Source: Oribacterium sp. (GTDB lineage Bacteria; Bacillota_A; Clostridia; Lachnospirales; Lachnospiraceae). Taken from it: DNA of 64,000 nt. The stretch lies in the NCBI GenBank assembly GCA_004554245.1, contig SFND01000004.1:1-64000 (forward strand), written 5' to 3'. Below are positions 15,998 to 24,815 of the stretch, piece after piece; the stretch's first letter is position 1, and every line of letters starts with the position of its first letter. The notes beneath the pieces were generated by a model. It made no database searches. It saw only the letters and a list, made by a program, of their open reading frames with translations, and was not told where the DNA came from. The translations under genes and the position numbers were made by a program.

Positions 15998-17464
15998 TCA
16001 CGCCTCCACGACGAGACGTCCCTCCACTTCGCGTGCGAGGTGCTGGTTCACGGTGATGTACTCCTCGACGACATCGCGGGCCGAGGTGGAGAGTACACTG
16101 GTCTTGCCGTTTTCCTCTGCCTCCTCGAGGGTGATGTCGAGAAACGGCTTCAGGTTCGTGTAGTGGTACTTCTGCATCGCGACGGTGTAGAGGCGGTCGG
16201 CGTGCAGCGGCTCACCGTCGAGCGTCAGCTCACGGAAGGCCTGGGCGCTGCGGGACCAGACGATGTGCATGCCATGCGAGAACTGGTAGAACTCCGTGTG
16301 CTCGCCGACGAAGGCATCCTCCCGGAGGATATGCCGGATCATGCGCTCGAGCTGCGTGCCGGTGACCTTCAGCATGAAGACTGCGTCGTCATACGGCAGA
16401 CACTCGACGAGGTCGCCGTAGTGCACCACCGGACCGAGGACCTCGCTTCGGATCGCACCGGAGCCCATCAGCATGAGGTCGATCGCGAAGCTGTCGCGCA
16501 GGATATCCGCGATGAGGTTACCGAGCGAGGTTTCCTGATTGCGTTTCGGATGTGTCAGCTCATGTGCGAAACGGGTGACGATGCGATCGTACTTCTGAGA
16601 GGTGACATCCCGGTAGTGTCGGATAAAGTTCTCCACCTCACGGTCACGCGGGCAGTGGCTGTCGTCGATCGGGATGATCTGCCAGGTGAAGCTGTCGATG
16701 GCGTTCCGGTCGGTATCCACCATGATGTCGAAGCGGCCGATCTGATTCGTGCCCGTACCGGCCTGTACGACGTAGATGTCATTGACCTTCGCCGGCGCCT
16801 CCGGAAGTGTATGGCTGTGGCCGCCGATGATGATGTCCACGCCCCAGTCCGGGTCGAGCATCTCGGCGAGCTTCTTATCCTCCTCGAAGCCGATATGCGT
16901 GAGGAGCACGGTGAAGTCGATATCGATGGCATTGTACGCGTTACAGATGTTGCCGACCTCATGCGCGGCTTCCGCGATATCGACGAAGGAGCCGATCAGC
17001 TCGTCACTCTTCGTGGCAGCGAGGACCTCCTCGGTGATGATACCGATGAAAAGAATCTTCATGCCGTCGAGCTTCGCGATCCAGTATGGCCGGAACATGC
17101 GGCGACCGTTCGACTTGATGTGGAGATTTGCGTTGATGATCGGGAAGTCGGCGCACTTTTCGAGGAAAAGGAGATGCGCGAGACCGTAGTCGACCTCATG
17201 GTTTCCGATGGTTGCGACATCTGGTCCGACCAGGTTCATGATGCCGATCGTGGAGGTGCCCTTATACTCCGAATCGATGACACTGCCACGGAACATATCG
17301 CCCGCGACGGCATAGATCACATTCCGCTCCTCCCGGCGGACCTTGTTGACATAGCCGGAGAGTAGTGACACACCACCCACCAGCTTCTCGTCGATCTCCT
17401 CCTCGAGGAAATCACCATGCATATCGTTCGAATGCAGAATCGTCAGCTTCTTCAGGTTCTTCAT
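15998..17464 (-). CDS. 5'-nucleotidase / 2',3'-cyclic phosphodiesterase family metallophosphatase
   Basis: A 488-residue protein with the two domains of UshA/YfkN-type nucleotidases. The N-terminal metallophosphatase has the metal ligands in LHSNDMHGDF, AVAGDMFRGS, TIGNHEVDYG, LLTHIGF and IGGHSHTLPE. The C-terminal substrate domain includes NLIADILRD and VHYGDLVECLPYDD. Start 17464 (MKNLKK) is fixed by AAAGGAGG 6 nt upstream; the frame continues about 50 codons beyond with no ribosome site. No signal peptide or LPxTG anchor is visible, so unlike most relatives it is probably cytoplasmic. Confidence 0.88.
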   Translation of the reverse strand: MKNLKKLTILHSNDMHGDFLEEEIDEKLVGGVSLLSGYVNKVRREERNVIYAVAGDMFRGSVIDSEYKGTSTIGIMNLVGPDVATIGNHEVDYGLAHLLFLEKCADFPIINANLHIKSNGRRMFRPYWIAKLDGMKILFIGIITEEVLAATKSDELIGSFVDIAEAAHEVGNICNAYNAIDIDFTVLLTHIGFEEDKKLAEMLDPDWGVDIIIGGHSHTLPEAPAKVNDIYVVQAGTGTNQIGRFDIMVDTDRNAIDSFTWQIIPIDDSHCPRDREVENFIRHYRDVTSQKYDRIVTRFAHELTHPKRNQETSLGNLIADILRDSFAIDLMLMGSGAIRSEVLGPVVHYGDLVECLPYDDAVFMLKVTGTQLERMIRHILREDAFVGEHTEFYQFSHGMHIVWSRSAQAFRELTLDGEPLHADRLYTVAMQKYHYTNLKPFLDITLEEAEENGKTSVLSTSARDVVEEYITVNQHLAREVEGRLVVEA

Positions 17465-17655
17465 AAAGCGCCTCCTTTCTTCAGCGGTAATGACAGATAT
17501 ATACTCATAGTATAACTTATAATCAATATTAAATATTTTTATTTTAATGAAATGAGTGGGCGGAAAATATAAAATGCAGGCGATTCTGTTCTGAAAATGA
17601 ATGTTATTGAAAAATAAGGGCACAATATCCCTGAATTGTTAAAGTGGAAAATCAT

Positions 17656-17684
17656 TCCTTGATATAAGAAAAATCATTTATAAT
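17656..17684 (+). promoter_or_regulatory. Predicted promoter of sbcD
   Basis: A perfect TATAAT (17679-17684) with a weak TTCCTT (17656-17661) 17 bp upstream, about 70 bp before the start. The 290-bp gap is AT-rich and holds no other recognisable element. Confidence 0.4.
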
Positions 17685-17756
17685 AAAATACGTGTGAAAG
17701 CTTACCAGCTTAATGTCGGTGTGGCTGAAATAGGATAGTGTTCGAAAGGATTTACC

Positions 17757-19112
17757 ATGAAATTCATCCATCTCGCGGATCTTCATATCGGGAAGCGCGT
17801 CAATGCATTTCCGATGCTGGAGGATCAGCGTTACATTCTGAAACAGATTCTCACGATCCTGCGCGAGGAGCGGCCGGACGGTGGCGTCATCCTCGCCGGC
17901 GATATCTACGATAAGGCGATTCCGAGCGCGGAGGCGGTCGAGCTCTTCGACGAGTTCCTCACCCAGCTCGCCGCGCTTAGGCTGCGCGTGTTCATCATCG
18001 CGGGCAACCACGACTCGCCGGAGCGCATCGCCTTCGGAAACCGTCTCATGGACCGCTCCGGCATCTACCTCTCACCGGTGTACGACGGCCACGTGAAGCG
18101 CATCACCTGCCCGGACAGAGCCGCGTCCGTCACGCTCTCCGCCGCCAATGCTGTCGACCTGAACGCCGGTACCCACTCCGTAGAATCAGCGTCGACCTCC
18201 GCAGCTGCATCCACCTGTCCACCGGTCGATGTCTATCTCCTGCCGTTCCTGAAGCCGGCCAATGTCCGTCGCTTCTACCCGGAGGAGACCATCGAGAGCT
18301 ACACGGATGCCATGCGGGTCGCGATCGCGCACATGGACATCGATCCGACGCACCGGAACCTCCTCGTGACGCATCAATTCGTGACCGGTGCGAGCCGCTC
18401 CGACTCAGAGGACATCTCCGTCGGCGGCAGCGATAACGTCGACGCATCGGTGTTTGCACCGTTTGATTACGTGGCGCTCGGGCACCTGCACGGACCGCAG
18501 CAGGTCCGGTTCCAGCCGGCACCCGAGGAGGATGCTTCCGATCAGGATGCGACCCCGGCAACATCCTCAACAGACCGTTCAGAAAGCCCCGCATCGACGG
18601 TGGAAAACACGACCGTCGGCCCGCTCATCCGCTACGCCGGCACCCCGCTGAAATACAGCTTTTCGGAGGCTCGCCATCACAAGTCCGTGACGGTCGTCGA
18701 GATCGGGGAGAAGAAAGCAGACGGCGTGGTGGACGTCTGCATCAGCACACGGGAACTCCGGCCACTTCATGACATGCGGGAGATCCGTGGCAGTTATGAG
18801 GAGCTTACGCTGCGCGCGAACTACGAGGGCACGGCGACGGACGATTACATCCACGCGACGCTCACCGACGAGATCGAGATCCCGGACGCGGCGCGGCACC
18901 TGCAGGTGATCTACCCGAACCTGATGAAGCTTGACTACGACAACGCGCGGACGCGTGGGCAGGGCAGTGAGCGTCTGGAGCTCGAACAGCTCGAGGAGAA
19001 GTCACCGCTCGACCTGTTTTCAGAGCTCTTCGAGAAGCAGAACCATAAGGAGATGACCGAGGAGCAGGCACGTTACGTACAGGCGCAGATGGAGAAAATC
19101 TGGGAGGCATAG
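17757..19112 (+). CDS. sbcD: Exonuclease SbcCD subunit D
   Basis: The 451-residue nuclease subunit of the SbcCD (Mre11-Rad50-type) complex, which cleaves hairpins and processes double-strand ends. Metallophosphoesterase motifs are complete: FIHLADLHIGK, LAGDIYDKAIPS, AGNHDSPER, LLVTHQF and ALGHLHGPQQV. The C-terminal capping domain ends in MTEEQARYVQAQMEKIWE. It is longer than the usual 370-400 residues because of two low-complexity insertions (around 135-160 rich in Ser/Ala, and around 250-285 EDASDQDATPATSSTDRSES). The stop is one base from the sbcC start. Confidence 0.95.
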   Translation: MKFIHLADLHIGKRVNAFPMLEDQRYILKQILTILREERPDGGVILAGDIYDKAIPSAEAVELFDEFLTQLAALRLRVFIIAGNHDSPERIAFGNRLMDRSGIYLSPVYDGHVKRITCPDRAASVTLSAANAVDLNAGTHSVESASTSAAASTCPPVDVYLLPFLKPANVRRFYPEETIESYTDAMRVAIAHMDIDPTHRNLLVTHQFVTGASRSDSEDISVGGSDNVDASVFAPFDYVALGHLHGPQQVRFQPAPEEDASDQDATPATSSTDRSESPASTVENTTVGPLIRYAGTPLKYSFSEARHHKSVTVVEIGEKKADGVVDVCISTRELRPLHDMREIRGSYEELTLRANYEGTATDDYIHATLTDEIEIPDAARHLQVIYPNLMKLDYDNARTRGQGSERLELEQLEEKSPLDLFSELFEKQNHKEMTEEQARYVQAQMEKIWEA

Positions 19113-19113
19113 A

Positions 19114-22032
19114 ATGCGACCACTGAAATTAAAGCTATCCGCTTTCGGACCCTATAAGGGTGTGACAGAAATTGATATGGAGAAGCTCGGCGAACGCGGG
19201 CTCTATCTCATCACGGGCGACACCGGTGCCGGCAAGACCACGATCTTCGACGCGATCACCTTCGCTCTGTTCGGCGAGGCCTCGGGTGAGAACCGGACCG
19301 CCGGGATGCTGCGCTCGAAGTATGCGGAGCCGGAGACCCCGACGGAGGTCGAGATGTGCTTCCGTTACCGTGGGCAGGACTATACCGTGAAGCGAAATCC
19401 GGAGTACGAGCGCCCGGCGAAGCGTGGCGGTGGCACGACGATCCAGAAGGCGGACGCAGAGCTCACGCTGCCGGACGGCGAGGTGCTCACGAAGCCGCGG
19501 GAGGTCGACCGGAAGATCCTGGAGATACTCGGCGTCAACCACCAGCAGTTCTCGCAGATCGCGATGATCGCGCAGGGCGACTTCCTGAAGCTGCTGCTCG
19601 CGGACACGAAGGAGCGCCAGGAAATCTTCCGAAAGCTCTTCGAGACCGAGCACTATAAGGCACTGCAGATGCAGATCCTGAGCGATGCGAAGCGGCTCTT
19701 CGTCGAAAAGGAGGATGCGCGGAAGGCCATCGAGCACTATGTGCAGTCCACGACGGCGGATCCGCTGAGCCCGCTCTCTGTCGAACTGGAGCACGCGCAT
19801 AAAGGGGCGATGCTGACGGCGGACGTGCTGACACTGCTCGAGAGGATCATCGCGGACGACGAGATGCGACGCGGACAGCTCGAGACGGAAATCAACGAGG
19901 CGAGCGCGGCGCTCGAAAAGATCAGCGGCCACCTGACGGCGCTCGGAGCGTATCAGAAGCTGCAGTCGGATCTCGACCGTACGAAGGCGCAGCTCGAGGA
20001 GGCGGAGCCGAAGCTCGACGTGCTGCAGAAGCGCTATGAAGCGGAGCAGGCGCGGGAGCCGGAACGAAAAGAACTGGAGCGCCGGATCACCGTGCTCACA
20101 GAGATGCTGCCGCAGTACGCGGAGCTCAGTACGCTTCTGCAGGCACAGACGGCGCGGGAGAAGGCGCTCGACAAGCTGATTTCCGAACAGGCGAAGCGGA
20201 CAGCGAAGCAGACGAAGGGACAGCAGCAGCTCGAAGCAGCGAAGCGGGAGCTGCAGACCCTCGGTAGTGTGGAGGCGGAGCTTGCGACGAAGCAGGCGGC
20301 GCAGGAGGCCAATGCACGGAAGCAGAGTGAACTCCGTTCCCTGCAGGCGAACTATGAGGCGCTCCGCCGAAAGCATCGTGCGCTGAAGACGGCACAGGAG
20401 GCCCTGAAGACGGCGATGACCCGCTTCGAAGAAGCAGATGCTTCCTATAAGGAGCGAAACCGGGCGTTTCTCTGTGAGCAGGCGGGTATCCTCGCACGCG
20501 ATCTGAAGTCAGGGGATACCTGTCCGGTCTGCGGGCATGTCATCACCGAAGAGAGTCATCTCGCGACCCTTTCCGAGACGGCACCGACAGAAGCCGATGT
20601 GCAGAAGGCACAGCAGCTGTCGGAGCAGCTTCACCGGGCGATGGATGAAAAGAGCCGGACTGCCAATGGACTGAAGGGTGACTACGAGGCCTCGGCACAG
20701 TATGTGCTGCAGCAGTGTGCGATGCTCCTCGGTGATGTGAAGATGCAGACCCCGGATGCACCGGAGGCAGCCGCAACCTGCGAGGGCACGACAGAAACGA
20801 AGCACGAGGACGCGGTACGTAGGCCATCGGAGCACAGCGACGCACAGGCACCGACCGGAACCGTGGTGGTGACCGCCGCGGTACTGAACGAGGGCTACCA
20901 GCGTGTGCAGGCGGCGTGTGCCGACACGCAGACAGCAGCAGGCACGCTTGAGGCTGCCGTGCAGGAACTGACGCTTCGGTCCAAGCGAAAAACTGGCCTT
21001 GAACAGCAGATCCCGGAGGCAGAGCGGAAGCTCGAAGCACTGAGCGGAGAAATCCGACAGGCGGAGGCGAAGCAGATCGAGCTGCAGACGGCACAGAAGG
21101 CCACCCATGATGAAATCGAAAAGCAGCAGGCGAAGCTTCCGTTCCCGACGGAACGCGAAGCCCGGGCAGAAATCAGTCGCCTCGATGGTCTTAGGACCCA
21201 GGCCGACGCGACACTCGCACAGGCAGAGCAGGCGCTTCGTGCCGAAGAGAAGACACTCGCGGAGCTGCGCGGTTCGCTGCAGCAGCTTTCGGAGCAGGTG
21301 AAGATGGCGGAAGGTGCGCAGTATGATGCCGGGACGGAGCGGGCGGAGCAGACACGCCTCAGCGGTCTCCGACAGCAGCGGCGGGCGGAGGCCGATGGTG
21401 TCATTGCCCGTATAGAGACGAATAAGGCGCAGCTTACACGAATCAAGGAGGGCGCAGCAGAGCTCAGCGAGAAGGAGCGGCACTATGCCTGGATGAGCGA
21501 GCTCTCGAACACCGCAAACGGCACGGTAGCCGGCAGCGAGAAGATGACGCTCGAGACCTACATCCAGACGACGTACTTCGACCGCATCCTTCGGCGGGCG
21601 AACACGCGCCTCATGATCATGAGCGATGCGCAGTATGAGCTCGTGCGTCGGAAGAGTGCCGACAATATCAAATCGCAATCGGGCCTCGAGCTGGACGTGC
21701 TCGACCACTATAACGGAACACTGCGTTCGGTGAAGACGCTGTCGGGTGGAGAGTCCTTCAAGGCCTCCCTCAGCCTCGCCCTCGGACTCAGCGACGAGAT
21801 CAGCTCGAGCGTCGGCGGCATCCGTCTCGACACCATGTTCGTCGATGAGGGCTTCGGCTCCCTCGACGAGGATTCGCTGCATGCGGCGATCCAGGCACTC
21901 GCGGAGCTCACCGAGGGGCATCGCCTCGTCGGGATCATCTCCCATGTCGGAGAGCTGAAGCAGCAGATCGATAAGCAGCTCGTCGTCACGAAGGACCGCG
22001 CCGGCGGCAGCCAGGTCGAGGTGATCGCCTGA
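19114..22032 (+). CDS. sbcC: Exonuclease SbcCD subunit C
   Basis: The 972-residue SMC-like ATPase of SbcCD. Walker A is GDTGAGKT (35-42). Two long Glu/Gln/Ala-rich coiled coils flank the zinc hook CPVCG (Cys470 and Cys473). The signature TLSGGESFKASLSLALGLS and Walker B DTMFVDEGFGSLDED close the C-terminal lobe. It bridges and unwinds DNA ends for SbcD. The coil beyond the hook contains a Thr/Glu-rich insertion (about residues 545-590). It is translated with sbcD as a two-gene operon. Confidence 0.96.
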   Translation: MRPLKLKLSAFGPYKGVTEIDMEKLGERGLYLITGDTGAGKTTIFDAITFALFGEASGENRTAGMLRSKYAEPETPTEVEMCFRYRGQDYTVKRNPEYERPAKRGGGTTIQKADAELTLPDGEVLTKPREVDRKILEILGVNHQQFSQIAMIAQGDFLKLLLADTKERQEIFRKLFETEHYKALQMQILSDAKRLFVEKEDARKAIEHYVQSTTADPLSPLSVELEHAHKGAMLTADVLTLLERIIADDEMRRGQLETEINEASAALEKISGHLTALGAYQKLQSDLDRTKAQLEEAEPKLDVLQKRYEAEQAREPERKELERRITVLTEMLPQYAELSTLLQAQTAREKALDKLISEQAKRTAKQTKGQQQLEAAKRELQTLGSVEAELATKQAAQEANARKQSELRSLQANYEALRRKHRALKTAQEALKTAMTRFEEADASYKERNRAFLCEQAGILARDLKSGDTCPVCGHVITEESHLATLSETAPTEADVQKAQQLSEQLHRAMDEKSRTANGLKGDYEASAQYVLQQCAMLLGDVKMQTPDAPEAAATCEGTTETKHEDAVRRPSEHSDAQAPTGTVVVTAAVLNEGYQRVQAACADTQTAAGTLEAAVQELTLRSKRKTGLEQQIPEAERKLEALSGEIRQAEAKQIELQTAQKATHDEIEKQQAKLPFPTEREARAEISRLDGLRTQADATLAQAEQALRAEEKTLAELRGSLQQLSEQVKMAEGAQYDAGTERAEQTRLSGLRQQRRAEADGVIARIETNKAQLTRIKEGAAELSEKERHYAWMSELSNTANGTVAGSEKMTLETYIQTTYFDRILRRANTRLMIMSDAQYELVRRKSADNIKSQSGLELDVLDHYNGTLRSVKTLSGGESFKASLSLALGLSDEISSSVGGIRLDTMFVDEGFGSLDEDSLHAAIQALAELTEGHRLVGIISHVGELKQQIDKQLVVTKDRAGGSQVEVIA

Positions 22033-22083
22033 AAACAGGTAAGAAGCTGTGTTCACCGGCTTCGATGAAGTGGTGAGAAGCAT

Positions 22084-22146
22084 GGGGTCTGACCCCCATT
22101 TGCTTACGGAGAGAACCTGAATTCTGCCCTATGGGGGTCAGACCCC
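22084..22146. repeat. Dispersed palindromic repeat (GGGGTCAGACCCC family), copy 3
   Basis: Two cores face each other as a perfect 16-bp inverted repeat: GGGGTCTGACCCCCAT (22084-22099) and ATGGGGGTCAGACCCC (22131-22146). Each arm is also palindromic on its own. Located 51 bp after sbcC. Confidence 0.85.
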
Positions 22147-22217
22147 TTTGACTCCAGATACGAAACATGGTTCATCGATTATTTAAAAAAATATACATAG
22201 TTCAAATTTTTTAAAGA

Positions 22218-22266
22218 ACGGAGAGGATGAAAAGGACGGAAATGCGTCTTTTCCATTCCTCTCCGT
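22218..22266 (+). terminator. Hairpin between sbcC and the fatty-acid operon
   Basis: ACGGAGAGGA (22218-22227) pairs with TCCTCTCCGT (22257-22266), with additional inner pairing AAAAGGAC/GTCTTTT. The following T content is modest, so it is probably a terminator. Confidence 0.6.
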
Positions 22267-22271
22267 TTGTC

Positions 22272-22288
22272 ATAGTTTTCAAAACTAT
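22272..22288. promoter_or_regulatory. Candidate operator upstream of the fatty-acid operon
   Basis: ATAGTTTTCAAAACTAT is a perfect 17-bp palindrome about an axial C, ending 22 bp before the -35 of the predicted acpP promoter. FabT of streptococci and lactococci binds an AT-rich palindrome with TTTGA/TCAAA half-sites; this resembles it only loosely. The MarR-family gene at the operon's end is the candidate binder. This is an inference. Confidence 0.35.
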
Positions 22289-22310
22289 TTCCACTTCTGA
22301 ATTTCTTCCA

Positions 22311-22339
22311 TTGACTTCCTATGCTATTTCACGTATTCT
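22311..22339 (+). promoter_or_regulatory. Predicted promoter of the fatty-acid synthesis operon
   Basis: TTGACT (22311-22316), a 17-bp spacer and TATTCT (22334-22339), followed by an AT-rich leader of about 110 nt before acpP. Confidence 0.65.
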
Positions 22340-22455
22340 ATGCACCATCGCGAGGAAAGTTAAAATATTTTAATAAAAAATGTTTAACTATAAATACTCG
22401 TAAACAGAACACAAACATAAGATGAATCGCCGGGCTACGGCAAAAGGAGAACAAA

Positions 22456-22677
22456 ATGGATTTCGAGCAGGTTAAGGACATTATCGTAGATACACTCGCA
22501 TGTGATGAGGAGAAGGTTACCCCGGAGGCACGCTTCCAGGAGGACCTCGAGGTGGATTCCCTCTCGCTCGTAGAGCTGCACATGGCCCTCGAGGATGCAC
22601 TTGGTAAGACCATCCCGGATGGCGAGATCGGCAAGATGGCGACCGTACAGGATCTCGTTGATTACTGCCAGAACTAA
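22456..22677 (+). CDS. acpP: Acyl carrier protein
   Basis: A 73-residue acidic helical protein that carries growing acyl chains on phosphopantetheine. The attachment site is Ser in EVDSLSLVELHMALED (about residue 35). RBS AAAGGAG is 6 nt upstream. It is first in a ten-gene fatty-acid cluster. Length and sequence are ordinary for a clostridial ACP. Confidence 0.95.
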   Translation: MDFEQVKDIIVDTLACDEEKVTPEARFQEDLEVDSLSLVELHMALEDALGKTIPDGEIGKMATVQDLVDYCQN

Positions 22678-22761
22678 AACAGAGTATATGTAAGCGTTCA
22701 GCTCGGTTTTCATCAGAAAATCGGGCTGTTCTAAAGAGAAGGTTTATATAGGAGGTGGGCC

Positions 22762-23796
22762 ATGAAGTCGCCTATCAAGAAGGTTTATGAGCTGTATAAG
22801 AACCGTGCGTTCGAGAAGAAGGCCCGGGAGGATATGATCGGACACGTCGGTGTTCACTTTACCTGGCCGCTTGCCGGAAAGAGCGCGGGTGCTGAGAAGG
22901 CAGAAAAGGCAGAGGCGAAGGCGGATACGAAGGCAGAGGGAGAGAAGAGCAGCGGTCGGAGTCTTCCGGCGGTGATGATCCCGTCGAGCTTCATCACCTG
23001 CCGGAGCTGCGGACGTCGTGCACTCCGTCGTAGATGGGAGGAGAACTGCTTCATCTGTCCGACCTGCGGAAAGTATGCACCGCTCGGCGGCTACTATCGT
23101 CTCAAGCTGATCCTCGATCCAGGCAGCTTCAAGGAGCTGGATCGAGATATCGCGGCCGAGGATCCGCTGGGCTTCCCAGGCTATAAGGAGAAGATCGAGA
23201 AGCAGGAGGAGAAGACCGGCCTTTCCGAGTCCGTCATCTCCGCGGTCGGCACCATCGAGGGCATCCGCCTCGTGACGGTCGTCCTCGACAGCCGCTTCTT
23301 CATGGGCTCCATGTCCCGTGCGGTCGGCGAGAAGGTGACCCGTGCGGTCGAGTATGCCGACGCACATCATCTGCCACTCCTCATCTTCAGCGCAAGCGGC
23401 GGCGCCCGTATGCAGGAGGGCATCTACAGCCTCATGCAGATGGCGAAGACCAGCGCAGCCATCGAGACCTTCAGCGAGCACGGCGGTCTCTACATCAGCT
23501 TCCTGACCCACCCGACCACAGGCGGCGTCACCGCGAGCTTCGCGACCCTCGGGGACATCACCCTCGCAGAGCCGGGCGCACTGATCGGCTTCGCCGGACC
23601 ACGTGTCATCGAGCAGACCATCAACCGTAAGCTCCCGAAGGGCTTCCAGCGCGCCGAGTATCTCGAGAACCACGGCTTCGTGGACCGCATCGTGAAGCGC
23701 AGTGAGATGCGCGATGTACTGACCGACATCCTGAAGCTGCATGTCGATTCCGGCATGCAGCCTGGAGCGGTCACCACCAGGGAGGTAAATGCATGA
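22762..23796 (+). CDS. accD: Acetyl-CoA carboxylase carboxyltransferase subunit beta
   Basis: A 344-residue beta subunit that, with AccA, moves CO2 from carboxybiotin to acetyl-CoA. The zinc finger is Cys80-x2-Cys83 and Cys99-x2-Cys102. The crotonase-fold core includes FSASGGARMQEGI, TTGGVTASFATLGDI and ALIGFAGPRVIEQTI. It is about 50 residues longer than usual owing to a Lys/Ala/Glu-rich insertion at 41-68 (GAEKAEKAEAKADTKAEGEK) before the zinc finger. RBS GGAGG is 5 nt upstream. Its end overlaps accA (ATGA), so the two subunits are coupled. Confidence 0.95.
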   Translation: MKSPIKKVYELYKNRAFEKKAREDMIGHVGVHFTWPLAGKSAGAEKAEKAEAKADTKAEGEKSSGRSLPAVMIPSSFITCRSCGRRALRRRWEENCFICPTCGKYAPLGGYYRLKLILDPGSFKELDRDIAAEDPLGFPGYKEKIEKQEEKTGLSESVISAVGTIEGIRLVTVVLDSRFFMGSMSRAVGEKVTRAVEYADAHHLPLLIFSASGGARMQEGIYSLMQMAKTSAAIETFSEHGGLYISFLTHPTTGGVTASFATLGDITLAEPGALIGFAGPRVIEQTINRKLPKGFQRAEYLENHGFVDRIVKRSEMRDVLTDILKLHVDSGMQPGAVTTREVNA

Positions 23797-24719
23797 TTAA
23801 AGACATCATCGAACAGGCCGAAGCACTCGAACAGAGAATCCATACGCTTTCACTGACGAAAGAAGAGATGGAGGCCAATGCGGAGGAAATCCGCCGTCTG
23901 GACCAGGAGCGTACACAGCTGCTCGCCCAGTGTGCGGATCTCTCGGCGGCGGATCGTGTCTATCTGGCCCGTCATCCGAAGCGTCCGCACATCGACGATT
24001 TCATCGAGCATCTCTTCACCGACTTCTTCGAGCAGAAGGGGGATCATCTCTATGATGAGGATGCGTCCATCTATGGTGGCATCGCCCGCTACAAGGGTAT
24101 GCCGGTGACCGTTCTCGGGCATCGCAAGGGCCGCACGATGGAAGAGAATATCCGTTACAATTTCGGCATGCCGCGTCCGGAGGGCTATCGTAAGGCACTT
24201 CGCCTCATGGAGCAGGCCGAGAAGTTCGGACGCCCGATCATCACCTTCGTCGATACGCCGGGTGCCTATCCTGGTATGGAGGCAGAGGAGCACGGACAGG
24301 GTGAGGCCATCGCACGAAATCTCGCGGCGATGAGCAGCCTGCATGTGCCGGTTATCGCGGTCGTTACCGGTGAGGGCAACTCCGGCGGAGCGCTTGCGAT
24401 TTCCGTTGCCAACCAGATCCTCATGCTCGAAAACGCCGTGTACTCGGTACTGAGCCCGGAGGGCTTCGCCTCAATCCTCTGGAAGGACGCAGGCCGTCAC
24501 GAGGAGGCCTGCGAGGTCATGAAGCTGACCGCCCGCGATCTTCGTGAGGCCGGTGTCGCGGATCATCTGATCCCGGAGCCGCTCGGTGGTGCGCAGACCG
24601 ATCCGGAGCGCCTCTATGCAAGCCTCGACATCGTGCTTGAAAAGAGCCTGAATGACCTTCTGAAGCTGAGCCCGGAGGAGGTTCGGAAGCAGCGCCAGGA
24701 GAAGTACCGGAATATTTAA
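23793..24719 (+). CDS. accA: Acetyl-CoA carboxylase carboxyltransferase subunit alpha
   Basis: A 308-residue alpha subunit of carboxyltransferase. N-terminal helices (EQAEALEQRIHTLSLTKEEM) precede the core with RPHIDDFIEHLFTDFFEQKG, the TPGAYPGMEAEEHGQ substrate loop, and GEGNSGGALAIS. C-terminal LSPEGFASILWKD is typical. It starts inside the accD stop. Partner subunits AccB and AccC, needed to carboxylate biotin, are not encoded in this window. Confidence 0.95.
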   Translation: MIKDIIEQAEALEQRIHTLSLTKEEMEANAEEIRRLDQERTQLLAQCADLSAADRVYLARHPKRPHIDDFIEHLFTDFFEQKGDHLYDEDASIYGGIARYKGMPVTVLGHRKGRTMEENIRYNFGMPRPEGYRKALRLMEQAEKFGRPIITFVDTPGAYPGMEAEEHGQGEAIARNLAAMSSLHVPVIAVVTGEGNSGGALAISVANQILMLENAVYSVLSPEGFASILWKDAGRHEEACEVMKLTARDLREAGVADHLIPEPLGGAQTDPERLYASLDIVLEKSLNDLLKLSPEEVRKQRQEKYRNI

Positions 24720-24815
24720 TTGTGAGCGCAGGCACCGCGTACACCGGTGCGCAGCGGCGTGTGAACACCACTGTCGCCCGGTGCGGAGGCGCTTTGACAT
24801 AAGTGAGGAGAAACC

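Noticed and set aside
15989..17365. Long open frame antisense to the nucleotidase gene
   Set aside because: It lies wholly over a strong conserved gene, has no ribosome site and an Asp/Val/Arg-rich composition typical of the complement of GC-biased codons.
20509..22083. Antisense frame of about 520 codons over sbcC
   Set aside because: Leu/Arg/Cys-rich composition with no motif; sbcC on the other strand is unambiguous.
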